64,000 nt of DNA from an uncultured Rhizobiaceae group bacterium (GTDB lineage: Bacteria > Pseudomonadota > Alphaproteobacteria > Rhizobiales > Rhizobiaceae): NCBI GenBank assembly GCA_937930845.1, contig CALHBJ010000012.1, positions 62,001 through 126,000 on the forward strand. Reading direction: 5' to 3'. The position numbers were made by a program, and so were the translations under genes. Below are positions 27,966 to 36,355 of this stretch, piece by piece (the stretch's first letter is position 1; every line of letters begins with the position of its first letter). The notes below the pieces were generated by a model. That model saw only the letters and a list, made by a program, of their open reading frames with translations, did no database searches and had not been told where the DNA came from.

Positions 27966-28000
27966 CGGGCCGCCCCGTGCATGACATACGAGGCGGCCCG
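27966..28000 (-). terminator. Terminator hairpin downstream of amtB
   Basis: A perfect 9-bp GC stem (CGGGCCGCC / GGCGGCCCG) with a 17-base loop lies 29 bases after the first ammonium transporter's stop. In the direction of that gene it is followed by AATTTATTTTG, a T-rich run, so intrinsic termination is likely. It separates amtB from ftsK. Confidence 0.65.
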
Positions 28001-28028
28001 ACAATTGGGAGTTCTTGATGAGGCGTAA

Positions 28029-29231
28029 CTATTGGCGCTCTGGATTCGCCCCGATTTTGTGAATCGCCAGGTCAGCGCCGATATGCTGGTCCTCGTCGCT
28101 CATGCGCAGGCCTATGATCGAGCGCAGAATGCCATAGACAATAGCCCCGGCAATAACCGCATATCCGGCACCCAAGATACTGCCAACAAGCTGCGACGCC
28201 AATGACACGCCGCCCAGGCCGCCCAGACTTTCCAGCCCGAAAATGCCCACGGCAACACCGCCCCACAATCCGCACAAGCCGTGCAGGGGCCACACGCCCA
28301 ATACGTCATCCACCTTCAACTTGTTTTGGCACCAGCTGAACCCGTAGACAAAAATCACACCGGCAATGCCGCCCACGGCCAGCGCGCCAATGGGGTGGAA
28401 TACATCTGACCCGGCACACACGGCCACGAGGCCTGCCAAAGCGCCGTTATGGACAAAGCCTGGATCATTACGACCAACTATAAGAGCCGTGAGAATGCCG
28501 CCCACCATAGCCATGAGAGAATTGATTGCCACAAGGCCGGTCACGCCCTCAAGCGACTGGGCAGACATGACGTTAAAGCCAAACCAACCCACACACAGCA
28601 TCCATGAGCCCAGGGCGAGCCATGGAATGGACGAAGGAGGAATGCCCCGCTGGGAACCATCGGCCTTATAACGATTATAGCGTGGCCCTAGCAGGAGAAC
28701 CGCAGCAAGCGCAATCCAACCGCCCACGGCGTGGACAACAATTGAACCGGCGAAATCATGGAAACCCGCACCAAAACTTGCTTCTAACCAGCCCTGAAAT
28801 CCGTAATTGCTGTTCCACACGATGCCTTCGAAAAACGGATAAACCAAACCCACCAACATGACAGTGGCAAGGCATTGGGGGAGAAATTTCATACGCTCGG
28901 CAATGCCACCGGAAACTATGGCTGGAATGGCAGCAGCAAAGGTTGTCAGGAAGAAGAACTTAACCAGAGCAAATCCTTGCGGTGCGAACACCGCATCACC
29001 GGCAGTTCCAGACAATATCTTTGCGTTGACAAAGAAGGTCACCCCATAGGCCACCGCGTAGCCAATGAAGAAATAGACAATGGTTGAAATGGCAAAATCC
29101 ACCAAGATTTTGACCAACGCATTGACCTGATTTTTATGTTGAACCGTTCCCACTTCCAGAAACGCAAATCCACCATGCATGGCAAAAACAAGAATTGCCC
29201 CCATGAGGACGAAAAAGACATCTGCACCCAT
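28029..29231 (-). CDS. amtB: Ammonium transporter (Amt), no signal peptide
   Basis: A 400-residue Amt/Mep/Rh channel with 11 predicted membrane helices. The twin pore histidines are in DFAGSIVVHAVGGW and VWPLHGLCGLWGG. The N-terminus starts straight at helix 1 (GADVFFVLMGAILVFAMHGG), without the cleaved leader found in the second copy. This sequence type is a distinct clade from the neighbouring Amt. A -24/-12-like site lies about 80 bases upstream, so it probably has its own nitrogen-controlled promoter. Conducts NH4+/NH3 under PII control. Confidence 0.93.
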   Translation of the reverse strand: MGADVFFVLMGAILVFAMHGGFAFLEVGTVQHKNQVNALVKILVDFAISTIVYFFIGYAVAYGVTFFVNAKILSGTAGDAVFAPQGFALVKFFFLTTFAAAIPAIVSGGIAERMKFLPQCLATVMLVGLVYPFFEGIVWNSNYGFQGWLEASFGAGFHDFAGSIVVHAVGGWIALAAVLLLGPRYNRYKADGSQRGIPPSSIPWLALGSWMLCVGWFGFNVMSAQSLEGVTGLVAINSLMAMVGGILTALIVGRNDPGFVHNGALAGLVAVCAGSDVFHPIGALAVGGIAGVIFVYGFSWCQNKLKVDDVLGVWPLHGLCGLWGGVAVGIFGLESLGGLGGVSLASQLVGSILGAGYAVIAGAIVYGILRSIIGLRMSDEDQHIGADLAIHKIGANPERQ

Positions 29232-29311
29232 TATTATTCCCCGTATCGCGCGTGTTGATTGATCGTTCCACCCGCTAGCGTGGATTTAAGGCGCGTCACT
29301 GGGGCCACAGA

Positions 29312-29327
29312 TACAAATCCCGTGCCA
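29312..29327 (-). promoter_or_regulatory. Candidate sigma-54 promoter of the first amtB
   Basis: Read on the minus strand, TGGCACGGGATTTGTA has a perfect -24 half (TGGCACG), the right five-base spacer and TTGT where TTGC is the consensus -12. It lies ~80 bases upstream of the amtB start and fits NtrC-type nitrogen control. The missing C at -12 lowers certainty. Confidence 0.5.
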
Positions 29328-29416
29328 GATTTTCAGTGCATTGTAATGACTGGGAAATTTCCGGTGAGCGGGAACAAGCGTTCGCCGTGTGCACATTTTG
29401 TAGGCACAATGCCCAA

Positions 29417-29447
29417 CAGCCTGCCTGTTAATTCAACAGGCAGGCTG
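29417..29447 (-). terminator. Strong hairpin between the two amt genes
   Basis: A perfect 13-bp inverted repeat (CAGCCTGCCTGTT / AACAGGCAGGCTG) with a five-base loop follows the glnK-amtB2 operon by 68 bases and precedes the separate amtB promoter. It probably ends the upstream transcript. There is no T-run on the minus strand; the + strand has CGTTTTC after the stem. Confidence 0.5.
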
Positions 29448-29514
29448 CGTTTTCGAAGAAGACGCGCACCCCACTTAACGGGGGTTCATATTGGGTTGCG
29501 CGTTGACGAGAGGA

Positions 29515-30840
29515 TTAGCCCCGCCCGAAAGTGAATTCGGGATAGGCCTCCACGCCGACCTCGCTGCGGTCGAGGCCGTTTGCTTCCTCTTCCTCCGAAA
29601 CTCGGATCCCCATCGTTGCCTTCAAGACGAACCAGACAATGGTCGAGAACAGAATCGTAAATACCGCGTAGGACGCAATACCGATCAGCTGCACCCCATA
29701 GCTCGCATCACTGTTTGTGAGTGGTACAATGAGGGTGCCCCAGATACCGGCAATCAGGTGAACCGGAATTGCGCCCACCACATCGTCAATTTTGAACTTG
29801 TCGAGCAGGGGAATGGTGAACACCACGATCACACCACCAACGCCGCCGATCAAAATGGCGGTAATGGGTGATGGGGCAAGTGGTTCGGCTGTGATCGAAA
29901 CAAGACCCGCCAGCGCACCGTTGAGAGCCATTGTCACATCCAATTTGCCATACATGAACTGCATGACGATCAATGAGGCAACAACACCGCCACAGGCGGC
30001 AAGGTTGGTATTGGCAAAAATGCGCGACACGTCAGAAACATCACCGATTGTGCCCATAGCCAGCTGTGAAGCGCCATTAAAGCCAAACCAGCCGAGCCAC
30101 AGAATAAAGGTGCCAAGGGTTGCCAGCGGAATGTTGGAGCCAACCATGGGAACGACCCGCCCGTCAGCCGTATATTTGCCTTTGCGCGCGCCCAAAATAA
30201 TAGCGCCCGTCAAAGCCGCCCAACCGCCCACAGAATGGACCAGTGTTGACCCGGCAAAGTCTTGGAACCCCATGCCGTCAAGCCAGCCAGCACCCCATTT
30301 CCACGAGCCCGCAATCGGATAGATGAAACCCGTAAGCACGACCACAAAAATCAAAAAGGGCCACAATTTAATGCGTTCGGCCACCGTGCCGGAGACAATC
30401 GACGCAGCCGTTGCCACAAATACCATCTGGAAGAACCAGTCAGATGCCGTGGAATACCCCGTATCCAGGGCATTGCCGCCAACCGCATCCCAGGCGTAAG
30501 GGGCAAAAGAGCCGATATAACCGCCATTAACATTCGTATACATCAGGCTGTAACCCACAGCCCAATACATCAAACCGGCGATGGAATAGAGCGCAATGTT
30601 TTTCAGGCATTGCATTGATACGTTCTTGGAGCGCACCAGCCCGGCTTCCAGCATCGCAAACCCCGCCGCCATGAACATGACGAGAAACCCGCCAATGAGA
30701 AACAGCAGCGTATTGAAAATATAGGCTGTTTCCTTGGAAACGCCGGTGGGAACATCCTGGGCAAAGCCGGATGTTGTGAAGGCAAGCGTGGCGGCAACAA
30801 GTGTGCCACTGCCTAGCCAGGTCTTTGTCGAAAGTTTCAT
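29515..30840 (-). CDS. amtB: Ammonium transporter (Amt) with signal peptide
   Basis: A 441-residue AmtB channel with a cleavable leader (basic start, hydrophobic core, TTSGFAQDV) as in E. coli AmtB. Pore histidines are in DFAGSTLVHSVGGW and AIPVHLIAGIWG. AAGFAMLEAGLVRSKNVSMQCLKN is the Amt signature. It follows glnK by 54 bases, forming the classic glnK-amtB operon, where GlnK plugs the channel when nitrogen is replete. Confidence 0.96.
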   Translation of the reverse strand: MKLSTKTWLGSGTLVAATLAFTTSGFAQDVPTGVSKETAYIFNTLLFLIGGFLVMFMAAGFAMLEAGLVRSKNVSMQCLKNIALYSIAGLMYWAVGYSLMYTNVNGGYIGSFAPYAWDAVGGNALDTGYSTASDWFFQMVFVATAASIVSGTVAERIKLWPFLIFVVVLTGFIYPIAGSWKWGAGWLDGMGFQDFAGSTLVHSVGGWAALTGAIILGARKGKYTADGRVVPMVGSNIPLATLGTFILWLGWFGFNGASQLAMGTIGDVSDVSRIFANTNLAACGGVVASLIVMQFMYGKLDVTMALNGALAGLVSITAEPLAPSPITAILIGGVGGVIVVFTIPLLDKFKIDDVVGAIPVHLIAGIWGTLIVPLTNSDASYGVQLIGIASYAVFTILFSTIVWFVLKATMGIRVSEEEEANGLDRSEVGVEAYPEFTFGRG

Positions 30841-30894
30841 GATTTTACCTTTTGAATTTCCATGTGGCCAATATCGGCGCGCGCGCTGTGCGCC

Positions 30895-31233
30895 TTACAA
30901 TGCCTCGGCACCGGCTTCGCCGGTTCGAATGCGCACCGCCTGTTCCAAATCCATGACGAACACCTTGCCATCACCAATCTGACCGGTGGATGCCGCCTCG
31001 CGCACAGCTTCCACCACCTGGGTGGCCACAGCTGCGTCAACAGCAATTTCGAGTTTGAGTTTTGGAACGAAATGCACCGCATATTCCGCCCCCCGATAAA
31101 TTTCGCTTTGCCCCTTTTGACGCCCATAACCTTTGACTTCGCTTACGGTCAGTCCCTGAACACCAATGGCGGACAAGGCATCGCGGACTTCGTCAAGCTT
31201 GAATGGCTTGATGATGGCCATGACAAATTTCAT
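30895..31233 (-). CDS. glnK: Nitrogen regulatory protein PII
   Basis: A 112-residue PII signal protein, typical length. MKFVMAIIKPFKLDEVRDAL and the T-loop VKGYGRQKGQSEIYRGAEY are present, with the uridylylation target Tyr51. The ATP-site GDGKVFV and C-terminal RIRTGEAGAEAL complete the fold. Trimers bind ATP/ADP and 2-oxoglutarate and block AmtB. First gene of the glnK-amtB operon, so named glnK. Confidence 0.96.
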   Translation of the reverse strand: MKFVMAIIKPFKLDEVRDALSAIGVQGLTVSEVKGYGRQKGQSEIYRGAEYAVHFVPKLKLEIAVDAAVATQVVEAVREAASTGQIGDGKVFVMDLEQAVRIRTGEAGAEAL

Positions 31234-31330
31234 GTCTTTTCCCGTCTCTGTTTCTCGTGAAGGCCCAAAAACCGTTCAGGCCTTTTCCTATCCCCCGGCC
31301 ACAGCAAGAGCGGCAGGTTGACAAGGAGGT

Positions 31331-31347
31331 ATCAAGACTCGTGCCAA
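31331..31347 (-). promoter_or_regulatory. Candidate sigma-54 promoter of glnK-amtB
   Basis: On the minus strand TTGGCACGAGTCTTGAT has a perfect -24 element (TTGGCACG), the correct spacing and TTGA at -12 instead of TTGC. It is ~100 bases upstream of glnK, where rhizobial glnK genes have an NtrC-dependent promoter. Confidence 0.55.
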
Positions 31348-31410
31348 ACTAGTAACCTATTGAAAAACAAAGGTTTTAGATATGCCTAGCGATAAAGGGT
31401 AGCTGCATCA

Positions 31411-31425
31411 GCCTAAATTTTAGGC
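31411..31425. promoter_or_regulatory. Palindrome upstream of the glnK promoter
   Basis: GCCTAAATTTTAGGC has perfect 7-bp arms around one T, 64 bases upstream of the candidate sigma-54 promoter and close to the tesB stop. It could be an activator site, but it does not match the NtrC consensus; it might also be a small tesB terminator stem. Confidence 0.3.
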
Positions 31426-31446
31426 GAATATACTTATGCGCTCACA

Positions 31447-32397
31447 TTATGATTGTTTTTTAGGCAATCCAGAATTGGGACGTTTGGGGTCGCGAGGTCT
31501 GATCAACCCCTCCTGGGCGCAAGACGCAACCAGAACACCGTCCATGGTATATAATGACCCGCGTGTGAGACCCCGCCCGCCATTGGAATTGGGCGTGTCC
31601 TGGGCAAAAAGCAGCCATTCATTCATGTTAATAGGGCGGTGAAACCACATGGAATGGTCCAGGCTCGCCACCTGAAGATCCCGGTCGAACACTTTTCGGC
31701 CATGGGGATAGAGCGCGGTATCCAGCAATGTCATGTCGGATGCATAAGCAAGCACCGCCGCCTGCAAAGCCTGGTCTTCAGGTATCGTGCCCGTGGCGCG
31801 CACCCAAACATATTGTTCAGGGGGCAATTTGTTGTTGGTGATAAAATGTTCAAAGGATGTGGCGCGCAATTCAATGGGCCGTTCCCGGCTCCAATAGGCT
31901 TTGACATTTTCAGGGGCGAAATCCATGAATTTCGCCTTCAGTTCCTTCTCGCTCATTAAAGTATCAGGCTTGGGCTGGTTGGGCATTTCCATATGGAAAT
32001 TCAGACCCTCTTCCTGTTTTTGAAATGACACCGATGTGGAGAATATTGCCTCGCCATGCTGAATCCCGATCACCCGTCGCGTGGTGAATGACCCACCGTC
32101 GCGGATACGGTCCACTTCATAAATGATCGGCACCGCAGGATCACCGGGCCGCAGGAAATAACCATGCAGGGAATGGACATGGCGGTCTTCTGGCACCGTG
32201 CGTTGGGCAGCGACCAGCGCCTGCCCGATCACCTGGCCACCAAAAACCCGCTGCCAGCCGGTTTTTGGGCTGCGACCACGGTACAGGTTGCGTTCCAACA
32301 CTTCCAGGTCGAGAATATCCAGAAGTTCCTCAACTGCACTGGGTGTGTGGTCTGCATTTGCACGATGCGATGCGCTGGCATTATCCGGGCTGGTCAT
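31447..32397 (-). CDS. tesB: Acyl-CoA thioesterase II
   Basis: A 316-residue double-hotdog thioesterase that hydrolyses medium/long acyl-CoA. FGGQVIGQALVAAQRTVPEDRHVHSLHGYFLRPGD is the first hotdog with the family core, and SLDHSMWFHRP in the second hotdog carries the catalytic Asp region (SLDHSMW), followed by a Gln/Thr-bearing GRGLTRGSLY. The start at 32397 (MTSPDNASASH) is picked over an in-frame ATG 48 bases upstream, though both have weak ribosome sites. It diverges from ubiH. Confidence 0.92.
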   Translation of the reverse strand: MTSPDNASASHRANADHTPSAVEELLDILDLEVLERNLYRGRSPKTGWQRVFGGQVIGQALVAAQRTVPEDRHVHSLHGYFLRPGDPAVPIIYEVDRIRDGGSFTTRRVIGIQHGEAIFSTSVSFQKQEEGLNFHMEMPNQPKPDTLMSEKELKAKFMDFAPENVKAYWSRERPIELRATSFEHFITNNKLPPEQYVWVRATGTIPEDQALQAAVLAYASDMTLLDTALYPHGRKVFDRDLQVASLDHSMWFHRPINMNEWLLFAQDTPNSNGGRGLTRGSLYTMDGVLVASCAQEGLIRPRDPKRPNSGLPKKQS

Positions 32398-32500
32398 GTT
32401 GGATGATCGGTTCCATATAGAGGCAGTGGAGGGATTTAACCCCAACCGGCAAAGCGGGAACAGGGGGCAAATTGAATTTTGTCCGGAAAGAATTGGACTT

Positions 32501-33763
32501 ATGGCAAAAGTAACGCAAATTTTCGATTGCCTGATCGCCGGTGGCGGCTATGTGGGCCTGTCGACGGCAGTCGCCATAAAGGCTTCCGCCCCCCATTTAA
32601 ACGTCATGTTGATTGATGCAGCCCCCAAAGAGGCCGTGAATAAAGATGAGCGTGCGTCTGCAATTGCTGCCGCTGCCAGCCGCATGTTGCAGCAATTGGG
32701 CGTGTGGGAAAATCTGCTGAGCCAGTCCCAGCCCATCCACGACATGATTGTCACAGACAGCCGCACTTCTGATCCCGTACGTCCCGTCTTCCTGACCTTT
32801 GGTGAAGTACCGGATCAATCCAGCCCATCCAGCGACGACCAGCCATTTGCCCATATGGTCCCCAACAAGGCATTGATCACAGCGCTGCGCCACAAGGCGA
32901 GCGAACTCAAGATTGAACTCGTTCACGGCCAATCCGTATCCGGGTTTGAAACCGGCGAAGCCCATACGGTGGTAAAATTGTCCAACGCAACAACCGTTAA
33001 CACCCGGTTGTTGGTGGCCGCCGATGGCGTGCGTTCGCGCCTGCGCGATGAAGCCGGCATCAAGACCGTACGCTGGGACTATAACCAAATGGGAATCGTG
33101 ACAACGGTTGCCCATGAATATCCCCATAACGGACGCGCCGAAGAACATTTTTTGCCAGGTGGTCCCTTTGCCACCCTGCCCTTGCCACCGGCAAGCGATG
33201 GTACAAATCGCTGTTCATTGGTCTGGACGGAACCCACCCAAAATGCCCAGCGGCTCATGGCATCGGATGAGTTCACCTTTGAACTGGAACTGGAAAAGCG
33301 CTTTGGCCACAAATTGGGAGAGATCGAGCTTGCCGGCCCGCGCAAGGCGTTCCCGCTTGGCCTCACACTGGCCCGCGATTTCGTGCGCCCCCGATTTGCT
33401 CTGGTTGGCGATGCCGCCCATGGCATCCACCCCATTGCAGGACAAGGACTGAACCTGGGATTTAAGGACGCTGCCGCTTTGGCTCAAACGATTGTCGAAG
33501 CTGACAGGCTGGGTCTGGATATTGGTTCTCAGACCATTCTTGAACGCTACGAACGCTGGCGCCGGTTCGACACAGTTCAAATGGGCATTGTCACAGACGT
33601 ATTGAACCGTCTGTTTTCAAACGACATTGGCCCGCTGCGCCTGTTGCGCACGGTTGGGCTAGGACTGGTGGATCGCATGCCCCAGCTCAAGCAGGCCTTC
33701 ATCAATCAGGCCGCCGGGCGCAGCCCCAATAACCCGTCCCTGCTGAACGGCGAAGCAATTTAG
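32501..33763 (+). CDS. FAD-dependent ubiquinone-biosynthesis hydroxylase (UbiH/UbiF/COQ6 family)
   Basis: A 420-residue flavin monooxygenase. N-terminal FDCLIAGGGYVGLSTAVAI is the FAD Rossmann site, LLVAADGVRSRLRDEAG is the DG motif and FALVGDAAHGIHPIAGQGLNLGFKDA the second FAD motif with the ubiquinone-hydroxylase signature. It adds a hydroxyl to the ubiquinone ring precursor; which position (UbiH, F, I or L) is not clear by eye. Start at 32501 has GGAAAG upstream. Confidence 0.93.
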   Translation: MAKVTQIFDCLIAGGGYVGLSTAVAIKASAPHLNVMLIDAAPKEAVNKDERASAIAAAASRMLQQLGVWENLLSQSQPIHDMIVTDSRTSDPVRPVFLTFGEVPDQSSPSSDDQPFAHMVPNKALITALRHKASELKIELVHGQSVSGFETGEAHTVVKLSNATTVNTRLLVAADGVRSRLRDEAGIKTVRWDYNQMGIVTTVAHEYPHNGRAEEHFLPGGPFATLPLPPASDGTNRCSLVWTEPTQNAQRLMASDEFTFELELEKRFGHKLGEIELAGPRKAFPLGLTLARDFVRPRFALVGDAAHGIHPIAGQGLNLGFKDAAALAQTIVEADRLGLDIGSQTILERYERWRRFDTVQMGIVTDVLNRLFSNDIGPLRLLRTVGLGLVDRMPQLKQAFINQAAGRSPNNPSLLNGEAI

Positions 33764-33823
33764 ATAGGTTCGCGACAGTTCAAACCTGCGCATCACAAAC
33801 TCAGCATTTGCCGGGCATTGGGA

Positions 33824-34627
33824 TCAGGTCTCTTTCTTGCGCCCCAGCACAACCATCAAAATAAACGGAATAGACGGGAAGATGAACCAGGGCGTGGCAA
33901 TGCCTGTAAAGACGACGTTGATCGTGAGAAAAAACCCAATCATGGTAACCGCCAATCGCACGGCCCGGCCCTGGGCTTCAAACCAGCGGCGAAATCTCGC
34001 CACCGTCGACAATTTTCCAATATTCCCCGCCAGGGTTTGCGCATCGCGTTTGAGTGTTGAACGGGAAAATTCTGAACCACTGTCCCCGTCAACATCTTCA
34101 ACGCGATTGGCACCACCAATGCGCACCCGATAGCCTTCGATAGGCTCTTCACCCGGTTTGCTGGCCTGGGGTCCGGTAAAGTCAAATCCCACGGCCAATT
34201 GCCGTGACGCAAATTCATAGACCTGCTTTGAAACCAAAATTCCGCCGGGATCCGCCAATGATTCTAACCGCGACGCGACATTGACCCCATCCCCATAAAT
34301 GTCGTCACCCTGGTGGATAACATCCCCCAGATTGATGCCGATGCGAAACAACATACGTTCCTCTTCCGGCAATAAATGATTACGAGTGGACAGAGCTGCC
34401 TGAATCTCCACAGCACATCGCACCGCTTCAACAACAGATTCAAACTCGACGATAATCGCATCGCCCCAGGTGTTGATTTCACGGCCATTGTAATTTTCGA
34501 ACTGTTCGCGCATCACCGAGCGATAGTCCTGGAGGCGCTGCAATGTGGCTGTCTCGTTGCTCGCCATCATGGCACCATATTGCACAGCGTCAGCGCAAAA
34601 TATCGTGGTCAGTTTACGCTTCGCCAT
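33824..34627 (-). CDS. Class III adenylate/guanylate cyclase with C-terminal 2TM segment
   Basis: A 267-residue protein: class III cyclase catalytic domain (about residues 8-160) then a linker and two membrane helices near the C-terminus (residues ~220-260). First metal Asp is in FCADAVQYG, second in NTWGDAIIVEF, and the transition-state Asn/Arg in GDGVNVASRLE, so it looks active. Having the catalytic domain at the N-terminus and 2TM at the end is the reverse of many cyclases. ATG at 34627 has GGAG upstream. With the cNMP-binding protein at 21.7 kb it suggests cyclic nucleotide signalling. Confidence 0.9.
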   Translation of the reverse strand: MAKRKLTTIFCADAVQYGAMMASNETATLQRLQDYRSVMREQFENYNGREINTWGDAIIVEFESVVEAVRCAVEIQAALSTRNHLLPEEERMLFRIGINLGDVIHQGDDIYGDGVNVASRLESLADPGGILVSKQVYEFASRQLAVGFDFTGPQASKPGEEPIEGYRVRIGGANRVEDVDGDSGSEFSRSTLKRDAQTLAGNIGKLSTVARFRRWFEAQGRAVRLAVTMIGFFLTINVVFTGIATPWFIFPSIPFILMVVLGRKKET

Positions 34628-34663
34628 CAAATTGGCTCCGTATCAAATCGATGAGTCCTGACA

Positions 34664-35392
34664 CTAGTCAAATGGCAATTCGAACTCGCCTGTGTCGTTG
34701 TTCATCGTCCATAGTTCCCCCGAAGAAATATCAAACCACGCCCCGTGAAGACCCAATTGTTCCCGTTCCAGCAATATTGAAACACAAGGAAACGTCTTTA
34801 GATGCGCAATCGACCTGCGAATGGATTCAGCCTCCAGTTTCCACTGAAGTTCTTCGGCAGTCTCAGCTCCTGTACATGTGATGTTTTCTGCCACGGGTTC
34901 AAGGAGGGAGATCCATTTACCGATGAAATCGCCTGGTGATAGGGGCGTACTGGCCTCGCCAGTCATCTGGCGTCTAAACGCACCAATACCGCCGCATCGT
35001 CCATGCCCCATGACAACAATATGGCGCACCCGCAATTCCTGTACTGCAAATTCCAGTGCAGCAGACGTGCCATGATAATCACCGTTTTGCTCATAGGGCG
35101 GCATGATGTTGGCCACATTGCGCACCACAAACATCTCACCGGGTGCGGCACCAAATATCGTCTCTGGCGCAGACCTTGAATCGCAGCAAGCAATGACCAT
35201 CGTGTCGGGCTTCTGCCCAAGGCTGGCCAATTCTTCATAGCGTTCGCGTTCACGCTTGAGCCGGTTCTGCCTAAAGTGGACATAACCCCCCAGCAGCTTA
35301 CGTGGAAAACCAGGTTCCACATATTCCCGACGCGCTTTCTTGGGCGCTTCGGCTACGGGATGATCATCTGTGGACTTTGAATCGGACAACAC
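34664..35392 (-). CDS. Beta-class carbonic anhydrase
   Basis: A 242-residue zinc enzyme converting CO2 and bicarbonate. Zinc ligands are the Cys and Asp of ACCDSRSAPE and the His and Cys of VMGHGRCGGI. The VRNVANIMPPYE loop is standard. It likely begins at a GTG at 35392; the first ~30 residues are charged and variable, so a shorter start is possible. It ends 36 bases before the adenylate cyclase gene on the same strand; bicarbonate stimulates some class III cyclases, an idea only. Confidence 0.94.
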   Translation of the reverse strand: MLSDSKSTDDHPVAEAPKKARREYVEPGFPRKLLGGYVHFRQNRLKRERERYEELASLGQKPDTMVIACCDSRSAPETIFGAAPGEMFVVRNVANIMPPYEQNGDYHGTSAALEFAVQELRVRHIVVMGHGRCGGIGAFRRQMTGEASTPLSPGDFIGKWISLLEPVAENITCTGAETAEELQWKLEAESIRRSIAHLKTFPCVSILLEREQLGLHGAWFDISSGELWTMNNDTGEFELPFD

Positions 35393-35442
35393 AGTGCTCT
35401 TTCACTTCGTTTGCATTGTCACTGTATTGGCACGTCACCGGC

Positions 35443-35634
35443 TCAGTCGTCCAGTTGCCGCGCCTCCGAGATCAACAGGATTGGCACACCATCGCGCACG
35501 GGATAGGCGAGCTTCGCCTTTTTGGAAACCAACTCCTGGGCGGTTTCGTCATAGCTCAACGGCCCCTTGCACTGGGGACAAACCAACAATTCCAGCATTT
35601 TGGGATCAAGAATTGTCTGGCGCACCTGTTCCAT
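35443..35634 (-). CDS. Trm112 family protein
   Basis: A 63-residue small protein with [18 protein letters not shown] (first CxxC), and [13 protein letters not shown] ending strand typical of Trm112/UPF0434. The second Cys pair of zinc-binding homologues is absent, as in many bacteria. It may partner methyltransferases. Start 35634 gives the family length; it is 10 bases after the LON gene. Confidence 0.9.
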   Translation of the reverse strand: MEQVRQTILDPKMLELLVCPQCKGPLSYDETAQELVSKKAKLAYPVRDGVPILLISEARQLDD

Positions 35635-35644
35635 ACAGCCAAAC

Positions 35645-36319
35645 CTATTGCAGTGTGCCGGAACTGTCGCCTGCTTCCCGCGCCAGCATGATTTCTGTAA
35701 TCGCAATCAGGGTTTCAGCTCGGGTTTTCAAATCTGGAGCCTCTAGCAATGCCTGCTTTTCCGCAGGCCCATAGGGGCTCAACATGGAAAGCGTATTGAC
35801 CAGGCTTTCCGTGCTCGCTTCACGCACACCATCCCAGTCGGCCTCCATGTCATTGGCTTCCAAAAACAGACGGAACGTCTGTAACAGCGCATCCCGGTCC
35901 ACGGCACTTTCGTGCAGGCCGCTATCGTCCAGATCATCGGCGAATCCGGCAATTTCGGCACGGCGATATCCATTTTCCATCGCCTGTTCTGAGCGCAGTC
36001 TGAACCGGCAAACACCGGCAAGGTTGATCACAATACGACCGTCCCCGGTTTCCTGAAACGCCGTAATGCGGCCCAGACATCCAACATCACACAATTCAGG
36101 ACTGTCATCATTTTCAACCGCCTGATCAAAACGAGGCTGCAAAATCCCGATCATGCGGTCCCCTGCCATCGCATCTTCAAACATGGCCAGATATCTGGGC
36201 TCAAAAATGTTCAGCGGCATGTTCCCGGACGGCAGCAATAATGCGCCTTCAAGGGGAAACAGGGGCACGGTCGAAGGCAAATCTGCCAATGAATTATACG
36301 TCGCGTTTCCAGCTTTCAT
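35645..36319 (-). CDS. LON peptidase substrate-binding domain protein
   Basis: A 224-residue stand-alone Lon N-domain (PUA-like). [34 protein letters not shown] is the entry motif and [31 protein letters not shown] follow. There is no ATPase or protease domain. Such proteins flank thioredoxin-like and Trm112 genes across rhizobia; their role is unknown. It has tight spacing in a three-gene operon. Confidence 0.92.
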   Translation of the reverse strand: MKAGNATYNSLADLPSTVPLFPLEGALLLPSGNMPLNIFEPRYLAMFEDAMAGDRMIGILQPRFDQAVENDDSPELCDVGCLGRITAFQETGDGRIVINLAGVCRFRLRSEQAMENGYRRAEIAGFADDLDDSGLHESAVDRDALLQTFRLFLEANDMEADWDGVREASTESLVNTLSMLSPYGPAEKQALLEAPDLKTRAETLIAITEIMLAREAGDSSGTLQ

Positions 36320-36355
36320 GGATGCCCCTTCAAGACAATAACTGTCGATAGCGCG

